64,000 nt of DNA from Balaenoptera acutorostrata (taxonomy: Eukaryota > Chordata > Mammalia > Artiodactyla > Balaenopteridae): contig NC_080073.1 of the NCBI RefSeq assembly GCF_949987535.1, forward strand, positions 21,572,116-21,636,115, given 5' to 3'. Every line of letters starts with the position of its first letter. Position 1 is the first letter of the stretch. Positions 11,101-26,100 of the stretch are shown here, one piece after another. The notes beneath the pieces were generated by a model that saw only the letters and a program-made list of their open reading frames with translations, did no database searches and was not told the origin of the DNA. The translations under genes and the position numbers were made by a program.

Positions 11101-14100
11101 GCTTCTCTTGTTGCGGAGCACGGGCTCTAGGCACACGGACTTCAGTAGTTGTGGCACGTGGGCTCAGTAGTTGTGACTCACGGGCTCTAGAGCGCAGGCT
11201 CAGTAGTTGTAGCAACGGGCTTAGTTGCTCCGTGGCATGTGGGATCTTCCCGGACCAGGGCTCGAACCCTTGTCCCCTGCATTGGCAGATGGATTCTTAA
11301 CCACTGCGCCACCAGGGAAGTCCCCCTAACTTTTTATATTCACTAACATGTAGACCTTTTACTTTAAAAAGTTATCACATTATTGATTACAAGGTCCAGA
11401 GCCATTGATCTCCAAAATGTTATTAAAGAGTCCACTTGTATCATACAGGAACCTCAATTTTTTCTGGGCAGAGAGGAAATCTTACACAATTTAGTCTACT
11501 CCATAAAGTCTTAAAGGTATACAGTAAATACTTGTTGAATTGAAAATAACAAGAGGTACATCATCACTTTAATTGTTTTGGGGGGGGTGCATATTTTTAA
11601 AACTCAGGTTAGCATATAATGAAATTCACTGTTTTAAAGCATATATTTCTAAGAGGTTTGACTTAAAAGTTAAGTATAAATTTCTAAAAGTGTACCACCA
11701 TCAGTAATAAAAACCACCATGTTTTTATTATAGCATGTTTGCTTAATTTACAGCAAGCAGAAAATAAGCTTTATTTTTTATTATGAGCATGACCCAAAAG
11801 TTGATTCTCATGACTTGCATCATTAGGTGCTAGTTTAAAAATACTTGCAGTTTGGGTTTATAATAAAGTACAATATGTTTCTAAGCCATAGAAATTTTAA
11901 TATGCAGAAAATAACATTTCCTATAGCTTTTTGAAATTGAATTTTTGTTAACAACCTCCCAACATTTGGATAAAGTAAAATATATTACTCCCTGGAGTGG
12001 TTTATTCTATTTCTACTTTAGTCAAAGACAAGGTTATAATGAGGAAAGTAGATACAAATTGTGTTTCTTTAGATCACTTTTCCCAAAAGGGCCCTCCAAC
12101 TAATTTAATAAGAGGTTATAATATATATTCATTTTCCATAGGTATATGAAAATAGTAGAAGCTCTACCGACCTATGGAGTCCATTATTATGCAGTAAAGG
12201 TAAATACTTTTATATGGCAAAGTTTTCATCATGCCTGTGTTATTTTATGAGAGTTAGTGAACAACACCAACTTTCCAAAATCACATAAATCAATACGCAT
12301 ATATATGTAAATTATCTCTAGAAATTTCAGCATTTAGAATAGGATTGATTTTCTTAAAAAAATAAAAGCCTGATTGTATCTTGTCATTTTTAGCAAATCA
12401 TAAAACATATTATTTTTGCAAAATACTAGCTGTGTTCAAATGTGTTCCTGAAACCTCTATTAGCCCTAAAATATTCAGATCATTCTCTTTTGGCACACCT
12501 AATCTTTTAGCTACTTTTGCTGATTTTTCTCTTTTCCAATTGTGTACCTTTCTAATGCTACTAGATGTTCATTTGATAGTGCCTTTGTATGAGAATCATT
12601 GAAGAATCATCCAGTATCATTTCAGCAGCTTCATAAAATCCTCAAGTTTTTACAGGATTTGCAGTACCCATTTTCAATTGGTATGTTTTATATTTGTGTA
12701 GTACTCTTTCAATTGTTTATACACAGGGAGAGATTGACTAAGAAATATTTTGAGATGATAGAGGGTAAAGCATATTGTTAAGAAGAGAATCTTGTTTGAA
12801 AGAGGAATAATTTTATACTTGATCAATCTTGAGTGACTTTTCAAGTTCTGACAGTGTTTGCAATTCAAAATGGTGGGGAATTGGATAATACCTGTATAAT
12901 GAGGACACCTTGTACTAAAAATATGTACCAATTCCACTTTAATTTCTACTGATTCTTAATTTGTTTGCATATGAGTATATGTTTAAGCTCAAGTTTTTCT
13001 TTCCCTATGTCAGTATATATACCTTTCTTTGGCAAGACCTAAAAGATAAATTTATGAAAAAAAATGTATTCCTCCCCTCCCCATATGTACCTCAAAGTCA
13101 TTATTCAAGCATCTCGTCTTTGAATCATGTAATTCACCCAAAGAATTTTTTAGTATTCCCATGTTCATTTGTTCAGTATATTATAAACATTAGGATTTTG
13201 AACCACTTTTCTCATCGTTGTAATTCTTTGGAAACTTCTCTGACCTTTATATAGCTGGTTACTAATCAAGAGAACAAAGAGCTTTTTTTCTTTTTCTTTC
13301 TCTTCTTCTTTTTTTTTTTTTCCCCCAGTGGTTAACTGGCTTTGTACTCTGGATTAATTCCTGGTTGAATTACTTACATTTTATTTCTTCTCTCCAACTG
13401 TTTAATCCTAACAATAATGCTACTTTCGTTTTGATGGTGTTAATAGTATTGGTGTGTTTTGACTTATAGATCTTATTTGAAGAAACTCTAAGAAAGCATT
13501 TTAATAACAATTTAGGATTTTAAATAGTGTTCTGTTTACCAAGAAAAAATTATTTTGACTTGTTGATACTTGTTAAAGGATGAAATTGGTAGATATTACT
13601 TCATCTCTAGAAGACTAGACAATTAGGTCTTGGTTCTCATGGTTTTCCATCTTCTAGGATAAACAAGGACTTCCTTGGTGGCTTGGAATCAGCTATAAAG
13701 GAATTGGCCAGTATGATTTGCAAGATAAGGTGAAACCTCGGAAAGTAAGTGTGAATCATTTCAGACACTTATGAGAACATTGAGCTGTTCTAGAGCTAGA
13801 AACATCACTTTAAGGGGCAACAAGCAATCTTGGGTAAAGAACTTTTGATTAGTGAAGTCCTAGGTTTAGAGAAGACTCAAGTTAAATGTAGAATACTTTT
13901 TTTTTTTTTTTTTTTTTTTATTAATTTATTTATTTATTCATTCATTTATTTATGGCTGTGTTGGGTCTTTGTTTCTGTGTGAGGGCTTTCTCTCGTTGCG
14001 GCGAGCGGGGGCCACTCTTCATCGCGATGCGCGGGCCTCTCACTATCGCGGCCTCTCTTGTTGCGGAGCACAGGCTCCAGACGCGCAGGCTCAGTAGTTG

Positions 14101-17100
14101 TGGCTCACAGGCCCAGTCGCTCTGCGGCATGTGGGATCTTCCCAGACCAGGGCTCGAACCCGTGTCCCCTGCATTGGCAGGCGGACTCTCAACCACTGCG
14201 CCACCAGGGAAGCCCTAGAATACTTTTTATAATTCATTCATGCACGGTTTATACAGCAATTCCATGTCTGATCATTTAGTCTAAGGAAGTAAAATTACAC
14301 ACAAGGATTTAACTACGAGGATGTTGATCACAACGTAGTTTACAAGTGCATACAATTAGGTTTCTATTTTAAGTTAGTATGAACATGATGATGTCATTTG
14401 TTTAATGAATTTTACATATATAAAAATATATACATGCATCCACACACATATGCATACATATACATAGGTACATTGGATGGATAAACAAATGGGTGAATTG
14501 TAAATACGTAAGCCAAAATTTTTGGTGCTAGTTACCTCTCACTGATACAGTTATAAGTAACCTTCTTTCTACTACTGCTGCTAGTTTTGCTTATCTTTGT
14601 TTCACAATTTTCCACATTTAACATGTCTACTTTTTGTAGAGGAAAATAAGTTACGTGCTATTTATTAAAGGGTCACACTATCAGGTTTGGATTTTCCAGA
14701 GCTAATAAGTTACATTCTTGGCAATTTGATTATGAGGTTGTTCCTCTTGACCAAGCACGAGTGTACAATACTTTTTTGCCTATATAAGAAGTGATGAGTT
14801 CGTGTAGATATCCATCTAGCTGCTCTGGCCTACTCAGTATTATAATGACATAAAGGGTTACCCATGCTGGTAGGTTTTGCCACGCTCCCTGTCCTCTGCT
14901 GCCATCCCTGGAAATCACAGCTGTGAAACAATGACCTATAATAAGAGACCGTGGTCAGGCTGCCTGTGCTATCACACCCCGACATCACAGCCTTAAATAG
15001 CTCTTATCACTTCCATCTGTCTCTTGCTTTAATTTGTACTAGAAAAACAGCCATATTTTTCATAAAGTCAGGCCCTGGTCATAATACCACAAGCTCTTCA
15101 TCTTCTAAGTGTCCTTTTAGCTTCAATCAGTACTTACAATCTTCCTTTGAGTTTAGAGAATAAATAAGCTACCCTTTTCTTCCCATTTTATGGTTGTGAA
15201 ACTGGCACAGAAAACATGAAAGGGTGTTGCCCAGGACAAACCACAGCCCCTTTTTTTTTTTTTTTTTAAAACATCTTTATTGAAGTATAATTGCTTTACA
15301 ATGGTGTGTTAGTTTCTGCTTTATAACAAAGTGAATCAGTTATACATATACATATGTTCCCATATCTCTTCCCTCTTGCATCTCCCTCCCTCCCACCCTC
15401 CCCATCCCACCCCTCTAGGCGGTCACAAAGCACCGAGCTGATCTCCCTGTGCTATGCGGCTGCTTCCCACTAGCTATCTATTTTACATTTGGTAGTGTAT
15501 ATATGTCCATGACACTCTCTCACCCTGTCACATCTCACCCCTCCCCCTCCCCATATCCTCAAGTCCATTCTCTAGTAGGTCTGTGTCTTTATTCCCGTCT
15601 TGCCACTAGGTTCTTCATGGCCTTTTTTTTTTTCCCTTAGATTCCATAAATATGTGTTAGCATACGGTATTTGTTTTTCTCTTTCTGACTTACTTCACTC
15701 TGTATGACAGACTCTAACTCCATCCACCTCATTACAAATACCTCCATTTCATTTCCTTTTATGGCTGAGTAGTATTCCATTGTATATATGTGCCACATCT
15801 TCTTTATCCACTCATCCGATGATGGACACTTAGGTTGCTTCCATGTCCTGGCTATTGTAAATAGAGCTGCAATGAACATTTTGGTACATGACTCTTTTTG
15901 AACTATGCCACAGCCCCTTTTGAATGCCCATCCAGCTCTCCTGGATCAGACTAGCTGGGCGCTGTGGCTTCTTATTGGGAATTATCAGTAAAAATAGGAA
16001 AGGATTATTTTTAACAAAAGATCCATCTGTGTGAGGCATGGTAAGTAAGCATTTGTGTAATCATACAATTAGAACTTGATCTCTATAATTTTGGCCCAGT
16101 GACCCAGATCAGTTGACGTAAGGAATACTTGATTTCCAGGAGGAATACGAGTAATATTGGTTGTATTTGAAAACTTGTTTCTAAGACCAAATTTCTAATC
16201 ATGTTAAGAAATGATATGGGCATACAGTTTTTCTTTACAGTTATATATTTTAATGTTTTTACCAAAAGTTTTAAATAGTCACTGTAAAAGAAACCAACAA
16301 CAACAAAAAAGCACACACTACAGAAACATCAATTGGGGGCGGGAAGTTCTTCAGCAATCCCCATCCCTCCCCTGTGATAATCACTGTCAAGAGAATGATA
16401 CTGGTTTGTTTGTTTGTTTCTGAATTTTATTTTGTTTTATTTATTATTTTATTTTTTTATTGAAGTAGAGTTGATTTACAATATTGTGTTATTTCTGCTG
16501 TACAGCAAAGTGATTCAGTTATATATATACATAAATTCTTTTTCATATCCTACTCTATTACGGTTTATCACAGGATATTGAATATAGTTCCCCATGCTAT
16601 ACAGTAAGATCTTGTTGTCTATCCGTTCTATATAGAATAGTTTGCATCTGCTAATCCCAAACTCCCACTCCATCCCTCCCCCACCCCCCCACCTTGGCAA
16701 CCACAAGTCTGTTCTCTACGTCTGTGAATCTGTTTCTGTTTTGTAGATAGGTTCGTTTGTGGCATATTTTAGATGCCACATATAAGTGATATCATATGGT
16801 ATTTGTCTTTCTCTTTCTGACTTACTTCACTTAGTATCATAATCTCTAGTTGCATCCATGTTGCTACCAATGGCATTATTTCATTCTTTTTTTATGGCTG
16901 AGTAGCATTCCATTGTATATATGTACCACATCTTCTTTATCCATTCATCTATCATGGACATTTAGGTTGTTTCCATGTCTTGGCTATTGTGAATAGTGCT
17001 GCTGTGAACATGGAGGTGCATGTATCTTTTTGCATTGTAGTTTTGTCTGGATATATGCCCAGGAGTGGGATTGCTCTATCATATGGTAATTCTATTTTTA

Positions 17101-20100
17101 GTTTTCTGAGGAACCTCCATACTGTTTTCCATAGTGGCTGTTGATACTGGTTCATTTAGACTTTGTCAGCATGTATACTAAGCTTTTACAGAGAGAAAGA
17201 AATCTTACTATGTATACTATTCCATACTATGTCACATTTCTCCAAATCACTTCTAAAACAGATGTCTTTTTACTCTTTTTAAAGCTGACTGGTATTCCAT
17301 GGTGTTGAAATACATAATTTATTTAACCAGTTCTCTCTTGATGAACATTTGGGTTGTTTCCATTGTGGGAAGAGTGAGTTGTAGCATAATGAATTTCAGC
17401 CAAGGCAAATAACTAGCCCCTATTATCTATTTTGTAAGATCATGTTTTCTTAAGGTAGACCTCATCCATGTTAACATTTTTTTTTTTTTTGGTAATTTAT
17501 TTCTTCCCTGAATTTTACTTTAAGAAATAACATTTCTTTGGTTTTTCTGAATCTTGCATGTAAAATATAACTTAAATTGACTCACAAGTAATTTCTTAGC
17601 TGATGTGGCTTGAGAAAATTGAGATTCTCACAGACTCTAAATGCATCTACTAAAAACAACCAGGCTTTCTTCCAAAATAATGGTGAATCAGAATCTGCAC
17701 AGTAAATATTGCTGTTAATTTCCTGTCAGTTGCTCATGACTCACAGGCCTTTCTTTACATTCACAGTTTCATAGAAATTGGTAAATATTGTTTGACACTG
17801 ATCATAATCAGGTTTGCTTGTTCATTTCAGAGTCTAGACAATGATCAGAAGCCACTTCCTTTTTGCAATTTGCAAGAGTTTTCCTATTTCATTTTCAAGA
17901 CATGCCATTCAGTTCGAAAAGGACCATAAACAGCCCATCTGGTGTCATCACTGTCTTGCTTTCTCTTTCTTGGTTATTTTAGCAGGTGTCCACTTTGTAC
18001 CACTGTTTGCTTTCTCCTTGCTTCTTCTGTTAAACCTGACAATGGATTTTGCTTCCGTATCTTTATTTTTTCCTGTCTAGGCAACTTAAGAGTTTCATTG
18101 GCAGGAGGATGTTCTAAAGTCCCCTTCTTGGCTTAGTTGCACAAATAAGGGTCGTGAGCACTGACATATAAAAGGAGGATCACGCTTCAGCTGTTTGCGT
18201 GGACCTGTGCTCCAGCAAGCTACCAATGGCCGGGCAGGAATGAAGGTCATATTGCCAAATTGGAATGAAACAAAGGCTGGAATGGGAGGCTGCGTAGATG
18301 CTCAGCCTCTTGATTCACATGCCTGCTGCATTATAATTACACGGCTTAAAAACAGGCCAGAAGGAGGAAGAATTACCCATGATAAGATGTCAACAGTCTG
18401 TTTTGGAAAAGGGTTGGTCTGAGGTCCACAGGCTGAGGCCTCTATCCTTTCCACATAATGTCTGTCAGTTATAGGGTCTGAATATTGGAGACTGTGTTTG
18501 TTTTACCTCCCAAAACACCCAGCAAAGGCTCTTCATGTGTACTGTCTATAAGGCTTTTGCCAGTCAGGGAGGTCGATTTGTTTGCAGTGCACGTAGTATA
18601 ATGCAACAGGGCAAGGGTTTGGGAAGCAATCCAAAGACTGTCTCTGATGTCATTTGCTGTGTGACCTTGGACATGTTGCTTAACCTCTCTTTAAGCTTTT
18701 AGTTTTCTCATCTGTACAATGGTAATGCCACCAACTACTAGGGTGGTTGTAAGAATTAATGAAATTATATTTAGTGTTGTGCCTGATACACAGTCATAAC
18801 TCCATAACTGGTAATTACTCATTTGTAGTGAGGGAGAGAGACAATAAAGAAGGGTATGAGAAATATTCTTGTATCACTGGTTAAGGAAGGACCCAACATT
18901 GCTACAAACCCAGAGCCCTAGTGTACCACATAAGAGTCCACACTCACATTTACCATTTTCAGAGACTGGTAAGCATTCTGCCCCTCCCAATTCATTAACC
19001 ACAATGCCCTAAGGTATGATGCAAATTAAGAGAAATTTTTTAACTTCTGAGTTATAATCCACAAAAATTACAGTATTAAAAAATCAAGTCATAAGCAGTT
19101 TTTCTTTTAAATCCTTCCTTTGTGCATGAAATGTGTCTTTGCAAACTCTTAGGGAATGTGAAACATACCAGAACTCAACTTCAAATCGTAGGATGTTCAA
19201 ACTTAAAAACGATGAAGCCTTATTTAAAAAAGAAAAATTCAGACACGTGCCTTCTAGGTTTTTATTGTTCATTCAGTATTTCAAGGAAAAATGTCTGTTC
19301 TTCACAAAGAAGTAGACAATGGGTCCGTGGCTAAGTATTAGTATATGTCATGACTGATTTCTACCCCTCTAGCAAGTTATTTCCCTGGAGAAAACCAGAA
19401 CCTGTCAGAGGTGGGAGGAAAAAAAATGACATGCTAGTCAAGGTGTTATAGGTAGACCATAGTAGGATAAAATGATTTTCAAGATTAGTATCTTTCTGCA
19501 TTATAAGACTAAGAAAGTCTTGTGATACATGTCATTACCCCAGGGCATTTCAGGGTGGGGAAAAATCAGTTAACTGACTTTTTTAAATTAATTGGAATTC
19601 CCAATTGCCTAGAGCAGACGAATTAAGTAACCAGCACAAAAGTCTTCCTGTTTCCTTGTCATAAAAGTACAGGGTTCATTTCATTTAAACTCAGTGACTT
19701 GCTTATTTTTCTAAGCACAGCCATCTTGATGATTTCTAAACCCACCTTGGTTCCTCCACCACTACCCCATCACCATGGACCTCGATTAGGATGCTGCTTC
19801 TAATGCTGCTTAAATTCTAGGTGAGGTTAACTACAGGAGAGAGAAGAGAATGTGTGCCGTCCAGTTGTATTATACTTTCCACATCAATACAAAATGAAGT
19901 ATGATGGGCAGGGAGAAAAAGAATTACAGAACGTCACCCAGAGACCAGTCCATCCGGTCTATGCTTTGTGAAGTATATAATTAAGCTCCAGCCACACCAG
20001 GAATCAATTTGATTGTTAAAACCTTATACAGAGTCAGTGGGAGGAGAACTCCAACCCTATAGGGTGGATTTGAAATAAGAACCAATCTGGCACTCCACTT

Positions 20101-23100
20101 ACTGGTTGGCTGACCTGGAGCTGTCACTCAGCCTTTTGGGTCTTTATTTTCTCAACTATCAAAATCAAAGAATTCTGTCTATCTACCTCACAGATCATTA
20201 TGTGGACCAATGAGTTAGCGAATTCTTTCACTGACTATAATATATTTTTCCTTTCTTATTTTAAATTTATTTATTTTTTATTGAAGTGTAGTTGATTTAC
20301 AATGTTGTGTTACTTTCATGTTTACAGCAAAGTGATTCAGTTACACATATATATATATATATATTTTTTCAGATTCTTTTCCCTTATAGGTTATTACAAA
20401 ATATTGAGTACAGTTCTCTGTGCTATCCAGTAGGTCCTTGTTGGTTATCTATTTTATATATGGTAGTGTGTATATGTTAATCCCAAACTCCTAATTTATC
20501 CCTCCCCCTGCCCCTTTCCCATAGACATAGAAAACAAACTTATGGTTAATTATTTTTCCCTTTACAGCATACTCTAATTTATAGAAAGTTTACTGGGCAG
20601 CATAGGCATTTGTCTTTTCCTCCTGTAGTTAATCACTATTAGAATTTGAAGCAGTTCTAAAACAGGAAACTCTCAGAGAATTGGATGGGCATTGGTAAAT
20701 CCCTATTTCCATCTCACAACCGGTAGGCAGATGGAAAGAAGCCAAGGCAAGCAGCCTTATTCATAAAATCACCAAGTTTAGGAACTCCCGTGGTGGTCCA
20801 GTGGTTAAGAATCTGCCTTCCAATGCAGGGGACGCAGGTTCAATCCCTGGTCGGGGAACTAAGATCCCACATGCCTCGGGGCAACTAAGCCCACACGCCA
20901 CAACTAGAGATCCTGTTCGCCTCAACAAAAGATCCCACGTGCCACAATGAAAGATCCCGCGTGCCGCAACTAAGACCTGACACAGCCAAATAAATAAATA
21001 AATAAAATATTTTTTTAAAAAAGGTTTAAAGAAAAAAATCACCAAGTCTAACTGCAAAGGAGGCTGGGCAGTGTATACTCTAGGTGGGTGTTCATGGACA
21101 AAGCCATCACTCAAGGTGTTTTGTTAGAAGGAAAAATAGATCCTGAGGGTGATAAGTAGTTCCTGTCACTCTGTGTTTGTTTCCTTGGAAGTCTTCCAGG
21201 GGGATGGTTAGTGAGAAACAAACAAGTGAGCAGAGAATGAAGACATAATTATAAATTTTGAATAGTCTCTGATGGAAACAAATGAGACGGAGGGACAAAA
21301 ATGGGATGGGTAGGGATGTTTCAGGTGTTCAGGCAAGGCCTCTCTGAGAAAGGTGACATTTAAGCTGAGACCTGAAGTGTGAGAAGGAGCCAGGCTTAAA
21401 ACAAAGAATGAGTTGGCATGTTCATGTCAGAGAACAGTGTATGCTGATGGGAGGGAGGTGGGCACGTTATAAAAACCGAGAGACCCCTACAGCTAGAGCT
21501 TAAAGAGTGAGTGTGTTCCCTGTAGAAACTGAAGGTGATGGTTGAAAAAGAGGAAAGGGCTGCTGGACAGGCAAACCCATTAGATTTCATTATCTCATCT
21601 GTTACTCTGTGTTTCTAGGCATTTACCAAATGGCTGAATTGTTGGCACATACAGAAAAATGAAAGATAGCTCTCTAATAGGATTGACCAGTCCAAATGCA
21701 GAGAAAGCCAGTTAGTACATAAAGCATGGTGAAAATTTTTTCTATCACAGGGCATAAACAGTAAAGTTTTCTTCATTCTGTACTTATAACCAAAGATCGG
21801 TTTGGTTTTAATTCATTCATCCTTCAGGAGCAAATCTCTTAACAAAGTGCAATGTACTCTGATATTTTTCCAAAAAAAAAATAATGAGCCCATTCTGTCT
21901 GCAAGGGCCCTATAGTACTTTATATAGTTTTTTAAAGATTTATTTATTATTTATTTATTTAACTTATTTTTGGCTGCGTTGGGTCTTAGTTGCAGCACGC
22001 AGGGTCTTCGTTGAGGCGTGCGGGATCTTTCATTGTGGCACATGGGCTTCTCTGTAGTTGTGGCGTGCAGATTTTCTCTTCTCTAGTTGTGGCGCCCGGG
22101 CTCCAGAGCACGTGGGCTCTGTAGTTTGCGGCACACGGGCTCTAGCTGAGGCGCGCCAGCTCAGTAGTTGTGGACGGCGGGCTTAGTCGCCCCGCGGCAT
22201 GTGGGATCTTAGTTGCCCGACCAGGGATCGAACCCGAGTCCCCTGCATTGGAAGGTGGTTAACCACTGAACCACTGGGGAAGTCCCCTACTTTATATTCT
22301 TTATCTCGTTTAAGGAAAAAGCCCAGTTCCGGTCATCAAGGACCTGACAACCCATCTGGAAAGACAAAATCATATTCAAAATTAGAGATTTGTATTGAAA
22401 ATATTTAATGAGCAGACTAGGTACCAACCTGTGAGGAGGGATGCCAGCTGTAAACATCCAGAAGAGCCATGCAGGTGTCTCTGAGCGACAGGTCAGCCCT
22501 GGTTATACCATATACGTGCAGTGAGCGCTCTATTGCAAGTACTAACAGAAGTCATTAGATCAGCTCTGAGAGGTTAGAGATTTGGCCACAGAGGGAATTT
22601 ATATGAGGTGACATCCTCTTAGATGGTCAGATCTTTATATCCTGCATTTTCTGATACCCAGGACATCTTTGTCTAAGCGTTTCCAAAAATACTCAGAATG
22701 TTTCACTCCTTGCATTTAAGACCTGATGTTTTATGTGTGAAGGGTTATCACATCACATCTGAAAAAGTAATTTTCTCTACCTGAGAGTGTACCATTTGGT
22801 GTGTTCCCGGGCATTGAGAGCATGGCCTCTTGTAGTCTGATCAGTTGTTCTAAGTCCTTCTGGGAGGGAACATTTGCATTTAGAAAACAATCCAGACATC
22901 TGTTTGTTCCTAAAGACATACCTAGTTGAGAAAAAGAGAAATCCAAAATTCATTATTTTGTAGCAAAAATTTTATCTTCTTCATCAACACACTTCACCCA
23001 CCAAAGCATAGTTATGTCACCAGAAATTATCCTCTGAGTCAGGTGTTCTCATTCTCTGCGCTATTGATGTTTTGGGCCAGATCATTTTGTCCTGAGCATG

Positions 23101-26100
23101 GTCTGATATTCAGCAGCATCCCTGGCCTCTAACCACAAGATGCTAGTAGCAGCCTCCCCTCCAGTGGGATAAACCAGAAATGTCTCCAGACATGGCCACA
23201 TGTTCTGGGAGTTGTGGGTGAGGGTGGGAAGTGAAGAGAAATCATCATTGGTGGAGAACCACTAGTCTAAGTCAAACATGAGAGACTCAGAGTTCTTTTC
23301 TGCAAATGGCTGTCGTAATTGCTGCCGTTTTCTTCCTATGAGGTTGAACTGGGAATTACTCTTTTTTTCTTTCTTTTTTGGTTAACATAACAAATCTCCA
23401 TAGAACACTCTTCCCAAGTAAGAAAGGCAGGATAGTGTGCTCTGGTAACTGGGGAATTTGGAGCCATGGTTGTGCTTGGGTGTGAATCCCAGATCTGCCC
23501 CTATTTAACTTTGGGACCTTGGCCAATTAAACCTCTCTGAGCCTCAGTTTTCTCGTCTGTGAAATGGGGCTAAATGTAGTACCTCCCCATAAGGTTGTTG
23601 GGAAGACTCATTCTCAGTCACATAAATATTTGGTGGAAAGATGGCTAGCTGGATAGAAGGTAGGTCAATTTGGCTTTCTCAAAGCTCATCATCCTGCAAA
23701 ATTCTAATTTTCTGGTACTCCAGGAGGCAAAACAGATCCGCTAGCTGGCTTGTGGGTACTAACAGTATACTCATCAAGTGTAACTTTTTTAAAATGAAAA
23801 AAGAATAAATCAATAATACAGTGATCTTGTTTTGCTTCAAGTTACAGCAGGGGAATCAGCCTATGTGAGTAGTTATTTGACATACAGTCATACACCACGC
23901 TGCTACTATCCCAAATTTAGTCATTTCCAAGTGAATTTGCAGTTAAATGATTAACCTGTATTATAAGTGCTACTACAAAAAAAAACCAAGCCTCTGATGA
24001 TGTCTTTCCTGTCATTGCCTAGTGTTAAACCTTTGGGTGCTGTCTACTTTCAGTCCATCAAGATTCAAAGAGACAGTGCATCCTTTCTGTCCAAGACTTT
24101 TCCTTGTCTTTCACTACCCCAAAGGTCCCCCTTGCTGGTAGTGGGTCACACTCCTCAGCATTTTTGTACATGCTAGGGCATGTCTCTTCTTTTCTGGGTA
24201 CTCCAGTCAGGAGGGAGCTTGCTAGCTTGCTGCCATTGCGTCTCCCTGTGGGCGTGCCTTTGACCCATTCTCACGTACCTCCTCTATGACCTCTGTGATA
24301 CAGGAACAGTGAACAGATTTCCTACCTAGAGGGTGTATCAGGAAACCACCAATGAAATCAACAGAGATACAGCAGTTTTTACAGAGGCTGAAGCTCATAG
24401 AATTGGAAATCTGAGGGACACGGAGGTGTCAACAGAATAACTTGGCTATTTCTCATCAGTGGAAAGACAGATGTGGGATCCAGACAGCAGTTTCTAGTTC
24501 TCTTTCTGCTGTTAAGTGGCTCTCCTCCATCTTCAGAAGAGATGATAAAATAAGGGAATTGGACTGAGGGTCCTTCCTAACAAATGCAGCTAGCTTTATC
24601 GCTTACTAAATGTTGATTCTGAGCCAGGCAGTGTGCTAAGTGCTTCATAAACATAATCTCACTAAACCCTTCCAACAACCCTCTGAGGCAGGCGTTGTTG
24701 GTCCCATTTTACAGATGAGGAAACTGAGACTCAAGAAAGTTAAGCAACTTGCCAAATAAAGCGCATGTGGTGAAATCAGCATGTAAACCAAGGCAGTCTG
24801 ATGTGGTCCATTTGGTTCAGGTAAGCATCACAAGGAAGGGGACCTGGCTATTATTTGCCAGCAAGAACAGGACCTCACGCATAGAAGGTGGACAAGAAAT
24901 ATTTGTTAATTGAAGAGGAATGTGTAAAGGACTCCAAGAGCTACATAGGTATGTGACTCCCGGTTTCCTGAAAGTCCCTCAGCTTTTCCTTATAGTCTTT
25001 TTTCCTAAAGTTTGACAGTGGCCTCAGATGTTTAGGAACCAGTGTGATTGTAGCATAGGAAGGGGAAAGAGGTGATTTCTTCCAGTTCTTTAAGGCTGTA
25101 ATAGTGGGTGGCTATCAGTAACTAAATACTGAGGTTTATTTAGTTTTCAACAAAATGGCTTAAATATTCAACCCATGCATCTCATTAAATAAAGTGTAAT
25201 AACGCGTGGCAAATTATGCTAAAACCGTCAACTTCCTTTACATCTAAGGATAAAGGGAATAGATTCTGACTACGGCATTTTACACACGTTCACTTTTAAA
25301 ATAAGATTTGATTCAGCTTTGGTTTTCTGTGTCAGTTATTAAATTTTTGACACTTTCTTTTTTTAAGACAAGGTGATCTGTGACCTAAGGAAACATTCTC
25401 TTCCTGTTGTAGTTTTTTTGATTATCTCTTTGTTACTATCATTGTTCACATTTCTCCTCTTTGACTTTTTTTGGTTTATCTCTTTGTTTATTTATTCTGT
25501 AATCTCAAAGTTAATCCCAGCTATTATTTCATCTCTTGGTATCTACTTCCTTCTTTTGATGCTAAAGGGCACAACTAATCATTCTAGATGAGAGTAGAGT
25601 AGAAAGACGTCTGGAAGACCTAATTGATGGTTTTATTGTCACCATGCAAGTATTTCCTTTCATTACTAACACCATGAATTCTAAACACAACACAATTTCA
25701 AACTCATCCCTAGTAGTGAGTGCTACATAAACAACAATAAATACTAATTAATGATTGTCATTATGCTTGTTTAATGATCACTTTAGAAAACAGTGCAGTT
25801 TCAGGCTCATAACTCTGTGTTGCAAAGCAAATAAAACTCCTCTTCTCCTACCCACCCACCCCCCAAATCTCCAGGAGTGGGAATTTTGTCTTGGGCAAAA
25901 TTTTTTTTCTGTTTTAATATGAAAATTACAAATTTTGTTTATAGATACACATTCACATAATATAATATATATAATAGTCTTGTTCTATCCTGTAAGACAT
26001 CATACCCTATAAGAGTCCTACTCTGTATGGGCCCCAGTGTTCTCCAAACAGTGGAGAATGTGAAGCATACTTTGCTCCCTTCTACCTTCCTTTGAATTTT

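Noticed and set aside
20761..21114. 117-codon - strand open frame
   Set aside because: Translation of a SINE and its flanks.
25373..25591. Hydrophobic 72-codon open frame resembling a membrane peptide
   Set aside because: T-rich intronic sequence gives Leu/Phe/Ile runs by composition.
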